A DNA stretch of 18,105 nt. It comes from CAZSXS01 sp964611385. GTDB lineage: Bacteria > Bacillota > Clostridia > Lachnospirales > CAYPQA01. The notes under the pieces were generated by a model that was not told where the DNA came from, did not search any database, and saw nothing but the letters and a program-made list of their open reading frames with translations. Location of the stretch: NCBI GenBank assembly GCA_964611385.1, contig CAZSXS010000076.1:1-18105 (forward strand). The letters run 5' to 3'. Of the stretch, positions 7,321 to 16,188 are shown piece after piece. Position 1 is the stretch's first letter; each line of letters begins with the position of its first letter. A program made the translations under genes and the position numbers.

Positions 7321-7998
7321 CTATTCCTTAGCCGTGTCGTCCCAAGCCTTTTGGAAAACGCCTATGCCGTAGTCGGTGAAGGGGTGCTTGAAGCTGTCCT
7401 GGTAAACCGCAAGACCGCAGGTCACAATGTCTGCACCAGTTAAAGCTGCCTCGGCGATGTGCTTTCCTGTGCGCAGAGCAGCCACGATGATCTCGGTATC
7501 AAAGTGGAATTTTCTGTAAATGTCAACGATCTTTTTGATGTACTCTGTGTCTTCACCAGAACTTTCTTTCCAGCCTACAAAAGGCGATACAAATTTGGCG
7601 CCAAGTTTGCCTGGCATGATGGCCTGGGAAGGGGAAAAGACTAAGGTCACGTTGGTGCGGATCTTCTTGGCCTCCAGCTTTCTGGCGGCAATCAGACCTT
7701 GCTCTGTGCAGGGAATTTTAATGACAAAGTTTGAACTCAATGGAGCGATTTGCTCTGCTGCTTGTACCATCTCCTCCCACTTGCTCAGATGTGGGTTGAT
7801 CTCTACTGATACAGGGAACTTATTGTACCCTTCCAAGCCTTCCTTGGATACCCAGTTGGCAATCTTGTCTATGGCCTTTAAAAAGGGTAGGCCGCTGAGC
7901 ATAATGTGCTTGGGGTTGGTGGTCACGCCGTCAATGCCCCAGTTTTCATAGCTGTAGATGATTTCATCTAGCTTTGCGCTGTCTAAAAAATATTTCAT
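7321..7998 (-). CDS. transaldolase / fructose-6-phosphate aldolase (TalC/FSA) family protein
   Basis: Class I aldolase of 225 residues, the usual size of the FSA/TalC group. Seen are the N-terminal FLDSA with its conserved Asp6, DGVTTNPK at 23-30, and VIKIPCT with the Schiff-base lysine K94. Aligning by eye with E. coli FSA, the segment SPFVGWKE (138-145) replaces APYVNRID, so the phosphate-contact Arg134 becomes Trp143, and Ser166 becomes Ala174 in VAALRT. The enzyme may therefore not prefer a phosphorylated acceptor. ATG at 7998 is preceded by AGGAGG, with only 21 nt after accA, so it is the last gene of the FAS operon although its chemistry belongs to sugar metabolism. Fold assignment is strong; substrate is open, and no symbol is given for that reason. 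Confidence 0.9.
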   Translation of the reverse strand: MKYFLDSAKLDEIIYSYENWGIDGVTTNPKHIMLSGLPFLKAIDKIANWVSKEGLEGYNKFPVSVEINPHLSKWEEMVQAAEQIAPLSSNFVIKIPCTEQGLIAARKLEAKKIRTNVTLVFSPSQAIMPGKLGAKFVSPFVGWKESSGEDTEYIKKIVDIYRKFHFDTEIIVAALRTGKHIAEAALTGADIVTCGLAVYQDSFKHPFTDYGIGVFQKAWDDTAKE

Positions 7999-8019
7999 TC
8001 TTATTTTTCCTCCTGTGAA

Positions 8020-8838
8020 TCAGGATTCAAAAACCCCGATTTTTCTGAAACGTTCATAGCGCTTTTGTAAAAGCGTATCGGTGCTTAAACCAAGAAAATA
8101 CTTTAAAGAGCTTAGTAGCTCTTTTTTTAATGCCTCAGCGGTTTGATTAAAGTTCTTGACCGACTTCTCATCCGCACTGTTGTCAAGACCGCCTTCTGGC
8201 TCTTTGATTATTTTTTCTATGACATGGAGATTTAATAGATCTGCCGCCGTCATTTTCATAAGCTCTGCTGCTTCCGCTGCCCGGGAGGCATCCTTCCATA
8301 AAATGCTGGAAAAGCCTTCTGGACTTAGGATGGAATAGACTGCATTTTCCAGCATAAAGACGGAGTCTGCTACAGCCAAAGCTAAAGCGCCACCGCTGCA
8401 ACCCTCTCCGATGATTACGCTAATGATGGGGACTTGGAGACGAGACATTTCCATAAGGTTCACTGCAATAGCCTCACCCTGCCCCCGCTCTTCTGCTCCC
8501 ACGCCGGGAAAGGCCCCGGAGGTGTTGATAAAGACAATAACGGGTCGCTTGAATTTTTCAGCCTGCCTCATAAGACGTAACGCCTTTCGATAACCTTCCG
8601 GATGGGGAGAACCGAAGTTTCGCTTGATGTTTTCATCCAGGTTTCGCCCCTTTTGAATACCGATTGCTGTGATGGGTTTTCCGAGTAGCGTGCAGACACC
8701 ACCCACGATAGCACCGTCGTCTCCAAAACTGCGGTCTCCATGAAACTCAATAAAGTCGTCAAAGATCTTTTCAATAAATTCTAAGGCTGTGGGCCTGGTG
8801 GTTTTTCTGGAGATTAAGACTCGATCATAGGCCTTCAT
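8020..8838 (-). CDS. accA: acetyl-CoA carboxylase carboxyltransferase subunit alpha
   Basis: With AccD, transfers the carboxyl group from carboxybiotin to acetyl-CoA, making malonyl-CoA, the committed step of fatty-acid synthesis. The 272 residues include DFIEFHGDRSFGDD (about 28-41), GRNLDENIKRNFG, NTSGAFPGVGAEERGQ and GEGCSGGALALAVADS, which supplies the oxyanion-stabilising glycines, then SILSPEGFSSILWKDA. The long helical N-terminal extension of E. coli AccA (319 residues) is shorter here, as in many Clostridia. Its ATG overlaps the accD stop (ATGA), so the two subunits of the alpha2beta2 enzyme are translationally coupled. Confidence 0.97.
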   Translation of the reverse strand: MKAYDRVLISRKTTRPTALEFIEKIFDDFIEFHGDRSFGDDGAIVGGVCTLLGKPITAIGIQKGRNLDENIKRNFGSPHPEGYRKALRLMRQAEKFKRPVIVFINTSGAFPGVGAEERGQGEAIAVNLMEMSRLQVPIISVIIGEGCSGGALALAVADSVFMLENAVYSILSPEGFSSILWKDASRAAEAAELMKMTAADLLNLHVIEKIIKEPEGGLDNSADEKSVKNFNQTAEALKKELLSSLKYFLGLSTDTLLQKRYERFRKIGVFES

Positions 8839-9770
8839 GTCCGCACCTCCCTGTCAGTGTTGGTCTGTTCTGCCTTTGCATCAGCGAAATGGCTTTCTTG
8901 GATATCGGTGGAGGCTGGTTGATGCAGTTTTAGTATTTTTGCCAAGGTTTCTTTCATTTCCTCTCGCGGGACAATCTTGTCAATGAACCCGTGCTGCAGC
9001 ATAAATTCTGCACTCTGAAAGCCGTCGGGCAACTTCTGCTTGATGGTCTGCTCAATCACACGAGCACCTGTAAAGCCGATGAGTGCCTTCGGCTCTGCCA
9101 GAATGATATCCCCAAGGCTGGCAAAGCTGGCAGTCACCCCACCCGTGGTGGGATCTGTGATTACGGTCAGATACAAGAGTCCCTTTTCCGAGTGCTTGGC
9201 TACAGCGGCACTGATTTTTGCCATCTGCATGAGAGACAAGATGCTTTCCTGCATTCGGGCGCCCCCGGAGGCTGTGAAGACCACCACAGGCAAGGTTTGC
9301 TCTGTGGCATATTCCAAGGCGCGAGTCAGCTTTTCGCCAACAACACTACCCATGCTCCCCATCATAAAGTTGCTGTCCATGATACCAAGGACAGTTCTTT
9401 GGCCTCCGATGCTGCAACTCCCTGTCAATACTGCCTCGTTCAGACCGGTTTTTTCCATCAGCTCCGAAAGCTTTTTTTCGTAGCCGGGATAGTGGATGGG
9501 ATTTTGGGAGCGGAGGTTCTTGTCAAACTCTAGGAAGCTACCCTCGTCAACCGTAAGGTCTAGGCGCTCCAAGGCATTCAGGCGGAAGCAACTCTTGCAG
9601 TTGGGACAAATTTTAAACGGCCCCAGCTCTTTAGCATAAACCGTTTTGTCGCAGCTGGGGCATTTGACCCAAAGGCCCACAGGCACAGAGGGCTCCTCCG
9701 CTTGCTTGGCTTCAAGCGGCCTTTGGATGGATACATATTTTCTTTTCTTGGCAAACTGAAAGAGATCCAT
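8835..9770 (-). CDS. accD: acetyl-CoA carboxylase carboxyltransferase subunit beta
   Basis: Partner of AccA in the carboxyltransferase. In 311 residues it carries the zinc ribbon C37-x2-C40-x14-C55-x2-C58 (KCPSCDK ... KICPNCKSC), followed by the crotonase-like core with GSMGSVVGEKLTRALEYA, FTASGGARMQES and ITDPTTGGVTASFASLGD. The last 30 residues are polar and poorly conserved. ATG at 9770 lies 3 nt after the accC stop, with a GGGGG run as SD, and its stop overlaps the accA start, making accC-accD-accA one translational block. Confidence 0.97.
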   Translation of the reverse strand: MDLFQFAKKRKYVSIQRPLEAKQAEEPSVPVGLWVKCPSCDKTVYAKELGPFKICPNCKSCFRLNALERLDLTVDEGSFLEFDKNLRSQNPIHYPGYEKKLSELMEKTGLNEAVLTGSCSIGGQRTVLGIMDSNFMMGSMGSVVGEKLTRALEYATEQTLPVVVFTASGGARMQESILSLMQMAKISAAVAKHSEKGLLYLTVITDPTTGGVTASFASLGDIILAEPKALIGFTGARVIEQTIKQKLPDGFQSAEFMLQHGFIDKIVPREEMKETLAKILKLHQPASTDIQESHFADAKAEQTNTDREVRT

Positions 9771-9773
9771 AGC

Positions 9774-11117
9774 TTAGCCCCCAATAATCATTCGATCAAC
9801 AAAGTTCGTATCAAAATTCCCTTGACAATAGTCTTTATCATTTAACAGGTGCAGCAGAAAGTCAACATTGGTATCAATTCCGTCTATCACAAGCTCTCCA
9901 AGGGCCCGGCGCATTTTAATGATGGCTTCGTTCCGATCTATTCCGGCAACGATAATCTTAGCCAACATCGAGTCGTAAAAAGCGGGCACGGTATACCCAG
10001 CGTAGATGGCGCTGTCTACCCGTAGCCCCAGGCCACCTCCTGGCAAAAAGAGATACTTGATCTCTCCAGGTGAGGGGGCAAAGTTCTTCTGTGGATTTTC
10101 CGCATTTATGCGGCATTCAATGACATGCCCAGTAAAGCGTATGTCCTCCTGACTAAAGCCAAGACTTTCACCATAGGCAATACGAAACTGCTCCTTGACG
10201 ATATCAATGCCTGTCAACATTTCGGTCACAGGATGCTCTACCTGAATGCGGGTGTTCATTTCCATAAAGTAAAACTGCTCACCGTCATACAGAAACTCAA
10301 TGGTACCAGCGTTTTTATAACCAGCGGCTTTGGCGGCTCGGACAGCCGATTCGCCCAGTTGCTGACGGGTCTTTTCGTCTAAAGCCAGGGAGGGTGATTC
10401 TTCAAGAATCTTTTGCTTGCGTCTTTGTAGGGAGCAGTCCCTTTCGCCCAGATGAACCACATTTCCGTGCTCGTCGGCCAAAATCTGCACCTCGATATGT
10501 CGAGCGCTTAAGATACACTTCTCCAAATACAAGTCATCATTTCCAAAGGCAGCCTTGGCTTCGTTCTTGGCGTTCAAAAAGGCCGCTTCCATTTCACTTT
10601 CTTCCTTGACCATGCGGATACCCTTGCCGCCGCCGCCGGCTACGGCCTTGAGCAGCACAGGATACTTTACCCTTTCGGCAAAGGCCAGGGCTTCTTCCAC
10701 TGTGTCTAAAATTCCGCTCCCAGGAATAATCGGCACGCCAGCCTCTTGCATAAGCTTTCGGGCATTAGCCTTGTTTCCCATTAAATCAATGGTTTCCGAG
10801 GAAGGGCCGATGAACTTAATTTTGCATTCCTCACACATAGTGGCAAAAACCGAATTTTCCGCCAAAAAGCCAAAGCCCGGGTGTATGGCCTGGGCTCTTT
10901 TGGCGCAAGCCAAGCTGATGAGGTTGTTCATATTTAAGTAACTAAGGGCCGACTTGGCTGGTCCGATACAGTAGGCCTCATCAGCCATCTGCACATGAAG
11001 GGCATGCCTGTCGGCTTCCGAAAAGACAGCAATGGTCTCTATGCCGAGTTCCTTGCAGGCGCGCAAAATCCGAACGGCTATTTCCCCTCGGTTTGCAATC
11101 AAAATTCGATTAAACAT
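9774..11117 (-). CDS. accC: acetyl-CoA carboxylase, biotin carboxylase subunit
   Basis: ATP-dependent carboxylation of the biotin on AccB. The protein has 447 residues from ATG 11117 (MFNRILIANRGEIAVRIL); a TTG 12 nt upstream is in frame but would add only GEA and overlap fabZ, so I rejected it. Domains in order: the N-terminal biotin-carboxylase fold (1-115), the ATP-grasp core with the glycine loop AVAGGGGKGIRMV, ILSARHIEVQILAD and LGERDCSLQRR, then the catalytic EMNTRIQVEHPVTE, and the C-terminal domain with HVIECRINAENP and SPGEI. Full length for the family. Gap to fabZ is 4 nt. Confidence 0.97.
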   Translation of the reverse strand: MFNRILIANRGEIAVRILRACKELGIETIAVFSEADRHALHVQMADEAYCIGPAKSALSYLNMNNLISLACAKRAQAIHPGFGFLAENSVFATMCEECKIKFIGPSSETIDLMGNKANARKLMQEAGVPIIPGSGILDTVEEALAFAERVKYPVLLKAVAGGGGKGIRMVKEESEMEAAFLNAKNEAKAAFGNDDLYLEKCILSARHIEVQILADEHGNVVHLGERDCSLQRRKQKILEESPSLALDEKTRQQLGESAVRAAKAAGYKNAGTIEFLYDGEQFYFMEMNTRIQVEHPVTEMLTGIDIVKEQFRIAYGESLGFSQEDIRFTGHVIECRINAENPQKNFAPSPGEIKYLFLPGGGLGLRVDSAIYAGYTVPAFYDSMLAKIIVAGIDRNEAIIKMRRALGELVIDGIDTNVDFLLHLLNDKDYCQGNFDTNFVDRMIIGG

Positions 11118-11121
11118 AGCT

Positions 11122-11541
11122 TCACCCAATCATAAAGGTTAGCTCAGCTTCGGCAACCTTCTTGTCGCCCACATAGGCAACACCCTTTCCGATACCGGCC
11201 CTGTCCTTCATCTTAAGAATAGACAGCTCCAACCGCAAGGTATCTCCGGGCACTACCTTGTCCCGGAATTTCGCCTTGTCGATGGCACCGAAGTAAGCCG
11301 TTTTTCCCTTGTTCTTCTCCATAGATAGGATTAAGACCGCCCCTGCCTGTGCCAACGCCTCAAGGATCAAGACTCCAGGCATAACCGGCTCATTCGGGAA
11401 GTGCCCTTGGAAAAATTCCTCGTTGGCCGAAACATTTTTCAGGGCAACAATTCTTTCCTCCGGCACCATTTCAAGTACACGGTCTATAAGTAAAAACGGA
11501 TATCGGTGCGGAATGATGCTTTTGATTTCATTTATGTCCAT
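11122..11541 (-). CDS. fabZ: 3-hydroxyacyl-ACP dehydratase FabZ
   Basis: Dehydrates 3-hydroxyacyl-ACP to trans-2-enoyl-ACP in each elongation cycle. The 139 residues form one hot-dog fold. The start region IIPHRYPFLLIDRV and the catalytic GHFPNEPVMPGVLILEALAQ (catalytic His in GHFP, Glu in LILEA) are clear. ATG 11541 has AAGGAGG 6 nt upstream. It sits between accB and accC, the usual clostridial position. Confidence 0.97.
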   Translation of the reverse strand: MDINEIKSIIPHRYPFLLIDRVLEMVPEERIVALKNVSANEEFFQGHFPNEPVMPGVLILEALAQAGAVLILSMEKNKGKTAYFGAIDKAKFRDKVVPGDTLRLELSILKMKDRAGIGKGVAYVGDKKVAEAELTFMIG

Positions 11542-11575
11542 GACGGCCTCCTTAAGTGGATTTTAACTTTTCACT

Positions 11576-12070
11576 TTAAATTATCTTAAACAATACCTGC
11601 CCATATTCTGCAAGCTGTTCATTTTCAATCAGAATCTCAGCAATTTTGCCCTCGAACTCGCTTTTGATTTCATTCAAAACCTTCATTGCTTCAATGATGC
11701 ACAGCACATCTCCTACCTTGACCGTGTCCCCCACTTTTGCAAAAGGAGGCTTTTCAGGCGCCGGAGCAGCATAAAAGGTTCCGACTAAGGGGGCTTTCAC
11801 AAGCTTTTCGTTCTTCGATTGTGTAACTTCAGCCATAGGACTGGAGGAGAAGGTAACCTGTGTTAAATCGGCCGAAGTATAACCGACATTGGCTGAGGGC
11901 AAGAGTGCGGAATCAACAAAGGCAGTAGCATGGGAACCAATGTTGGCCGCCGGAGAGGTGCCAGAACTCTTGTTCAGCTTGATGTGTGTATCTTGATTCT
12001 GAATTTCCAGCTTGTGTATGCTTGAACTGTCAAATAACTGGATTAATTCCTTTATCTCGTTGAAATTCAT
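11576..12070 (-). CDS. accB: biotin carboxyl carrier protein of acetyl-CoA carboxylase
   Basis: Carries biotin between AccC and the AccAD carboxyltransferase. In 164 residues there is an N-terminal helix (NFNEIKELIQLF), an Ala/Ser/Pro-rich flexible linker at about 35-90, and a biotinyl domain (91-164) with APLVGTFYAAPAPEKPPF (the region of the 'thumb') and the biotinylation site EAMKVLNEI, Lys130. The canonical site is EAMKM; here the residue after Lys is Val. SD GGAGG precedes ATG 12070, 28 nt after fabF. Confidence 0.97.
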   Translation of the reverse strand: MNFNEIKELIQLFDSSSIHKLEIQNQDTHIKLNKSSGTSPAANIGSHATAFVDSALLPSANVGYTSADLTQVTFSSSPMAEVTQSKNEKLVKAPLVGTFYAAPAPEKPPFAKVGDTVKVGDVLCIIEAMKVLNEIKSEFEGKIAEILIENEQLAEYGQVLFKII

Positions 12071-12098
12071 TATTTTTCCTCCATAATAGTTTACGGTT

Positions 12099-13337
12099 CT
12101 AAACTTCGTACCTCTTCAAACAAATAACTCCGTTATGCCCACCAAAGCCAAAGGTGTTGCTCAAGGCCACCTTAACCTCCTTTTGAATGGCTTGGTTCGG
12201 AACATAATTCAGGTCACATTCTTCGTCTGGTACCTGATAATTGATGGTTGGAGGGATGATGCCTTCATTTAATACCTTGACCACACAAATCGCTTCGATG
12301 GCCCCGGTTCCTCCCAAAAGATGTCCTGTCATAGACTTGGTGGAGGAAATGGCAAGGTCCTTGGCCAGGCTGCCAAAGGCCACCTTGATCGCCTTGGTTT
12401 CAGAGCTGTCGTTTGGAGGTGTTCCGGTTCCGTGGGCGTTGATGTAGCCTACTTCTTCCTTGCGAATTCCCCCTTCTTCCATAGCCAAAAGCATCGCCGT
12501 TGCCGCACCTTCGCCATTGGGATCGGGCGCTGTCATATGATAGGCATCACAGGTGCTTCCGTAGCCTATAACTTCCCCGTATATTTTTGCCTTTCGATTC
12601 AAGGCATGATTTAGTTCCTCAAGCACTAAAATGCCTGCGCCCTCTCCCATGACAAAACCCTTTCTTTCCTTATCAAAGGGAATAGAAGCGCGATTCTTGT
12701 CGTTTACCTCGCTTAAAGCATGTAAGGACGTAAAACCAGCTATGCCGATTTGGGTGATAGCGGCTTCCGCTCCACCGGCCAAGCAGAGATCAGCGTGTCC
12801 GTATTTAATGTTTCGGAAAGCCTCACCAATACAGTCACTGCCACAGGAGCAGGCCGTAACCACCGAATGACAGGTGCCTTTGAAGCCGAAGCGAATGGAA
12901 ATGTGACCGGCGGCAATGTTAGTGATAGCCATGGGAATAAATAAAGGGCCAACCCGCGAAGGAGATTTGTCATGCATTTTAATGATTTGTTCCTCCAGGG
13001 TATAAAGGCCGCCGATTCCAGAGCCCACAAACACAGAGGCTTTTTTGGGGTCAATGGCCTCCAGATCAAGGCCCGAATCTTCTATAGCCTGGGTCGAAGC
13101 TGCCAGGGCATACTGACTGAATAAATCGTAACGCTTGACATCCTTTTTTGGGATATATTTTTCCGGGTCAAAGTGCTTTACCTCGGCTGCAAGCTTGACC
13201 GAAAACTGCTCTGTATCAAAACGTGTAATCGGGCCTATGCCGTTCTTTCCTTCGCATAGCCCCTTCCAAAACTCCTCCACTGAATTGCCAAGAGGGGTAA
13301 TCGCCCCAAGGCCTGTAATTACAACCCGCCTATTCAT
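12099..13337 (-). CDS. fabF: beta-ketoacyl-ACP synthase II
   Basis: Condenses malonyl-ACP with acyl-ACP during elongation and normally sets the temperature-dependent C16:1 to C18:1 step in bacteria that make unsaturated fatty acids. The 412-residue length matches the family. The Cys-His-His triad is Cys163 (VTACSCGSD), His302 (NAHGTGTPPND) and His339 (SMTGHLLGGTGA). The motif after the catalytic Cys is CSCG where CATG is commoner, a mild variation. The C-terminus SNTFGFGGHNGVICLK carries the gatekeeper GFGG loop. SD TGGAGAT lies about 8 nt before the ATG at 13337. Confidence 0.97.
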   Translation of the reverse strand: MNRRVVITGLGAITPLGNSVEEFWKGLCEGKNGIGPITRFDTEQFSVKLAAEVKHFDPEKYIPKKDVKRYDLFSQYALAASTQAIEDSGLDLEAIDPKKASVFVGSGIGGLYTLEEQIIKMHDKSPSRVGPLFIPMAITNIAAGHISIRFGFKGTCHSVVTACSCGSDCIGEAFRNIKYGHADLCLAGGAEAAITQIGIAGFTSLHALSEVNDKNRASIPFDKERKGFVMGEGAGILVLEELNHALNRKAKIYGEVIGYGSTCDAYHMTAPDPNGEGAATAMLLAMEEGGIRKEEVGYINAHGTGTPPNDSSETKAIKVAFGSLAKDLAISSTKSMTGHLLGGTGAIEAICVVKVLNEGIIPPTINYQVPDEECDLNYVPNQAIQKEVKVALSNTFGFGGHNGVICLKRYEV

Positions 13338-13374
13338 AAATTCATCTCCAATCTAAGTTGATCAATTCAAGTTT

Positions 13375-14100
13375 TTACATACAAAATCCGCCGCAGACCG
13401 ATAAAACCTGACCGGTAACATAGGTGTTTTTAGCGAAAAAGACTGCTGCCGAAGCTACGTCCTCCGGCGTACCGAAGCGTCCGAGGGGGATGGAGCTTAG
13501 GTATTTCTCCTTGACTTCCTCGCTGAGGGCATCCGTCATTTTGGTCTGGATAAACCCGGGTGCGATGGCATTACAGGTGATACCTCTAGCGGCCAACTCA
13601 CGGGCTGTGGTCTTGGTCAAGCCGATTAACCCGGCCTTACTGGCGGAGTAGTTGGCCTGACCGGCATTTCCCATGATGCCGACGATACTGCTTATGTTAA
13701 TGATACAACCGCTTTTTTGCTTTAACATTACCGGAGTCACGTGCCGTATGGTGTTAAAGGACCCTTTTAAATTAACACTGATAACAGAGTCAAACTCATC
13801 CTCTGTCATGCGTAAAAGCAGGTTATCTCTGGTGATGCCCGCGTTGTTAACCAGTACATCCACGGAGCTGAATGTCTCCTTTGCAGCTGCAATCAAATTC
13901 TTGGCTTGCTCAAAATTCCGGATATCCGCTACTATCGCCAGGCAGTCAACACCAAAGCCTTTGATTTCATTAATCACAGCTTGGTCAATCTCAGCGATAT
14001 CATTGAGAACGATATTGGCTCCTTCTGCGGCAAAGGCCTTCGCAATAATGTTACCGATTCCTCTGCTGCCGCCGGTTACGATCACAGTTTTATTCTTCAT
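13375..14100 (-). CDS. fabG: 3-oxoacyl-ACP reductase FabG
   Basis: NADPH-dependent short-chain dehydrogenase that reduces 3-ketoacyl-ACP. From ATG 14100 (MKNKTVIVTGGSRGIG) it has 241 residues; GGAGG five nt upstream decides this start over an in-frame ATG at 14130. The Rossmann motif GGSRGIG, the NNAGITRDNLLLRM segment, catalytic Ser in INISSIVG and YSASKAG (the Tyr-x3-Lys pair) are all present, as is the IAPGFIQTKMTD loop. 54 nt separate it from fabD; no acpP lies there. Confidence 0.96.
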   Translation of the reverse strand: MKNKTVIVTGGSRGIGNIIAKAFAAEGANIVLNDIAEIDQAVINEIKGFGVDCLAIVADIRNFEQAKNLIAAAKETFSSVDVLVNNAGITRDNLLLRMTEDEFDSVISVNLKGSFNTIRHVTPVMLKQKSGCIINISSIVGIMGNAGQANYSASKAGLIGLTKTTARELAARGITCNAIAPGFIQTKMTDALSEEVKEKYLSSIPLGRFGTPEDVASAAVFFAKNTYVTGQVLSVCGGFCM

Positions 14101-14154
14101 ACGAACCTCCATAGCAGCTTTTGCCGCCATTCTTCTACTTAAGTATTCCTCTAT

Positions 14155-15078
14155 TTAAACCCCCAGACTGGATTTCAGCTTTTCCAGCGTGGATAGATTC
14201 TCTACATTATAAATAGCTACACTTTTATCTATTTTTTTCACGAAGCCACACAGGGTCTTTCCTGGGCCGATTTCAATAAAGGTATCCACACCCAAGCTCA
14301 GCAAGTGTCTAATGCTCTTTTCCCAAAGCACTGGACTCATGACTTGCCGGGTCAGGGTGGGTATAATCTCGTCCTTGGAAGGAATCTTTTCACCAGTGAG
14401 GTTGGTGATTACGGGGATTTTTGGCTCTTTGATGCTGAGCTTAAGCAGCTCTGCACGTAACTTTTCAGCCGCTGGCTTCAAAAGCTCCGTATGAAAGGGG
14501 CCACTGACATTGAGCATGATGGTTTTTCCCCCTTGGGCACTTAGCAGTGCTGCCGCTTTTTCTACCGCTGACTTTTCTCCAGAAATCACAACTTGTCCAA
14601 CGGTGTTGTAGTTGGCGACATAGACCTTGCCGGACTCGGCTGCTTGCACACATGCTTCTTCCACTAAGGCGCTGTCTAGCCCCAGAACGGCGCACATAGC
14701 ACCAAGACCTTCCGGTACGGCCTCTGTCATAAACCGTCCTCTCTTTTGCACCAGGGCAACAGCTTCAGAGAAGTCCAAGGCACTGCTGGCAACCAGAGCC
14801 GAATATTCCCCCAGGCTCAGCCCAAGGAGATAATCTGGATGCATTCCAATTTTTTCCAGTATTGTAAAGCCCGCTGTGCTCATTGTCAATAGGGCGGGCT
14901 GTGTATATTCCGTTTGACTCAGTAAATCATTCTCTTCGAAGCTCAGCTTAGCCAGATCGTAGCCTAGGCTTTGGCTGGCTGTATCATAAACCGCTCTGTA
15001 TTCGGGAAACTGCTCGTAGAGCTCCTTCCCCATGCCGGTATATTGAGAACCTTGCCCGCTAAACATAAATGCTTTCAT
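14155..15078 (-). CDS. fabD: malonyl-CoA:ACP transacylase
   Basis: Loads malonyl groups from malonyl-CoA onto the acyl carrier protein. 307 residues with FSGQGSQYTGMGKELYE at the N-terminus, the nucleophile elbow GLSLGEYSALV (Ser in GLSLGE), a conserved Arg in the QKRGRFM segment, and the catalytic His in NVSGPFHTELLKPA. EIGPGKTLCGF near the C-terminus is also typical. AAGGAGG six nt before ATG 15078 gives a strong start; it lies 10 nt after fabH. Confidence 0.97.
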   Translation of the reverse strand: MKAFMFSGQGSQYTGMGKELYEQFPEYRAVYDTASQSLGYDLAKLSFEENDLLSQTEYTQPALLTMSTAGFTILEKIGMHPDYLLGLSLGEYSALVASSALDFSEAVALVQKRGRFMTEAVPEGLGAMCAVLGLDSALVEEACVQAAESGKVYVANYNTVGQVVISGEKSAVEKAAALLSAQGGKTIMLNVSGPFHTELLKPAAEKLRAELLKLSIKEPKIPVITNLTGEKIPSKDEIIPTLTRQVMSPVLWEKSIRHLLSLGVDTFIEIGPGKTLCGFVKKIDKSVAIYNVENLSTLEKLKSSLGV

Positions 15079-15088
15079 GCAATCCTCC

Positions 15089-16075
15089 TTAAACCCGCAC
15101 CAACATGCTTCCCCAAGTCAGGCCACCGCCGAAGCCACACAGCACCAACAGGTCGCCGGACTTGATAAGGCCCTTGTCAGACATTTCATTCAGTGCGATG
15201 GGGATGGTGGCTGAGGAAGTGTTTGCAAAGCGGTCAATGTTGACATAGAAACGGTTGAAGTCTACATCCAGTTTTTTGGCGATGGTTTCTAGTATTCTTA
15301 AGTTTGCTTGGTGGCAGACGAAGTACTTCACCTTATCCATGGAGACGTCGGCCTTGGCCAAGAGTGAGCGAATGCTTTCTGGAACGGCCTTGACGGTAAA
15401 GTCAAAGATGGCACGCCCATCCATGTTTAGGGGCTGTACCCCTTCGCCACTGAAATCCCCATAGAGGTTCTTTACTGGGAAATAGCCGGTGGTCACGGAT
15501 TGGCTTTTGCTTCCGTCACAATGCAAATCTTCCGCAATAAAGAAATCACTCTGGAACAAATCTAAACCTTGGGACTTTTCTAAAAGAACGCCGCCAGCAC
15601 CGTCGCCAAACAAGACACAGCTTTTCCGATCGCTCCAGTCTACCCACTTCGAAAGCACATCACCACTTAGCACCAGGGCACGGTTATAGCCTTCCATGCG
15701 AAGGTACTTCTCCGCAATGGATAAAGCATAGACGAAGCCGGAGCAAGCCACACTGATATCAAAGGCAAAGGCTCGGGTAGCGCCGATTTTTCCATGCACC
15801 ATTCCGGCGGTACAGGGAATCAGATGGTCGGGGGTGGTAGTGGATACAATAATCAGGTCGATATCCGAGGGACTTAAATTGCATTTTTCCAACAAGGAGA
15901 GCGCCACCTTTGCACAAAGGTCGGAGGTGTTTTCACCAGTTGAAATGTGCCTTTTTTTGATTCCGGTTCTGGCGGTGATCCATTCGTCGTTTGTTTCTAC
16001 AATCTTACTTAAATCATCATTTGTAAGCTCCCTTTCGGGCAGATAAGAGGCAAAGGCTCTTAGTTTAATTTTCAT
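15089..16075 (-). CDS. fabH: beta-ketoacyl-ACP synthase III
   Basis: Starts fatty-acid synthesis by condensing acyl-CoA with malonyl-ACP. The 328 residues contain the thiolase-fold triad Cys111 (ISVACSGFVYAL), His255 (VCHQANLRIL) and Asn285 (RFANTSSATIP), plus the N-terminal NDEWITARTGIKKRHI and the C-terminal LLVLCGFGGGLTWGS. First gene of the operon; ATG 16075 is preceded by GAAAGGG and by a leader of about 200 nt from the promoter at 16280-16308. Confidence 0.97.
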   Translation of the reverse strand: MKIKLRAFASYLPERELTNDDLSKIVETNDEWITARTGIKKRHISTGENTSDLCAKVALSLLEKCNLSPSDIDLIIVSTTTPDHLIPCTAGMVHGKIGATRAFAFDISVACSGFVYALSIAEKYLRMEGYNRALVLSGDVLSKWVDWSDRKSCVLFGDGAGGVLLEKSQGLDLFQSDFFIAEDLHCDGSKSQSVTTGYFPVKNLYGDFSGEGVQPLNMDGRAIFDFTVKAVPESIRSLLAKADVSMDKVKYFVCHQANLRILETIAKKLDVDFNRFYVNIDRFANTSSATIPIALNEMSDKGLIKSGDLLVLCGFGGGLTWGSMLVRV

Positions 16076-16188
16076 AGAAAAACCCTTTCATATATACATT
16101 CGGTGACTTTGATTTCCATATCGAATTGATCAGCTTTTTTCAAGCAACCCTTTTTTTCTGTATTCCGTTATAATATCTATCCACATAA

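Noticed and set aside
6941..7372. 143-codon plus-strand frame spanning the palindromic element
   Set aside because: Its repeated Pro/Ser/Phe/Lys composition is a translation of the inverted repeats; it overlaps both flanking genes antisense.
8991..9533. 180-codon plus-strand frame opposite accD
   Set aside because: Antisense shadow of a clearly conserved accD; no SD and no recognisable motif.
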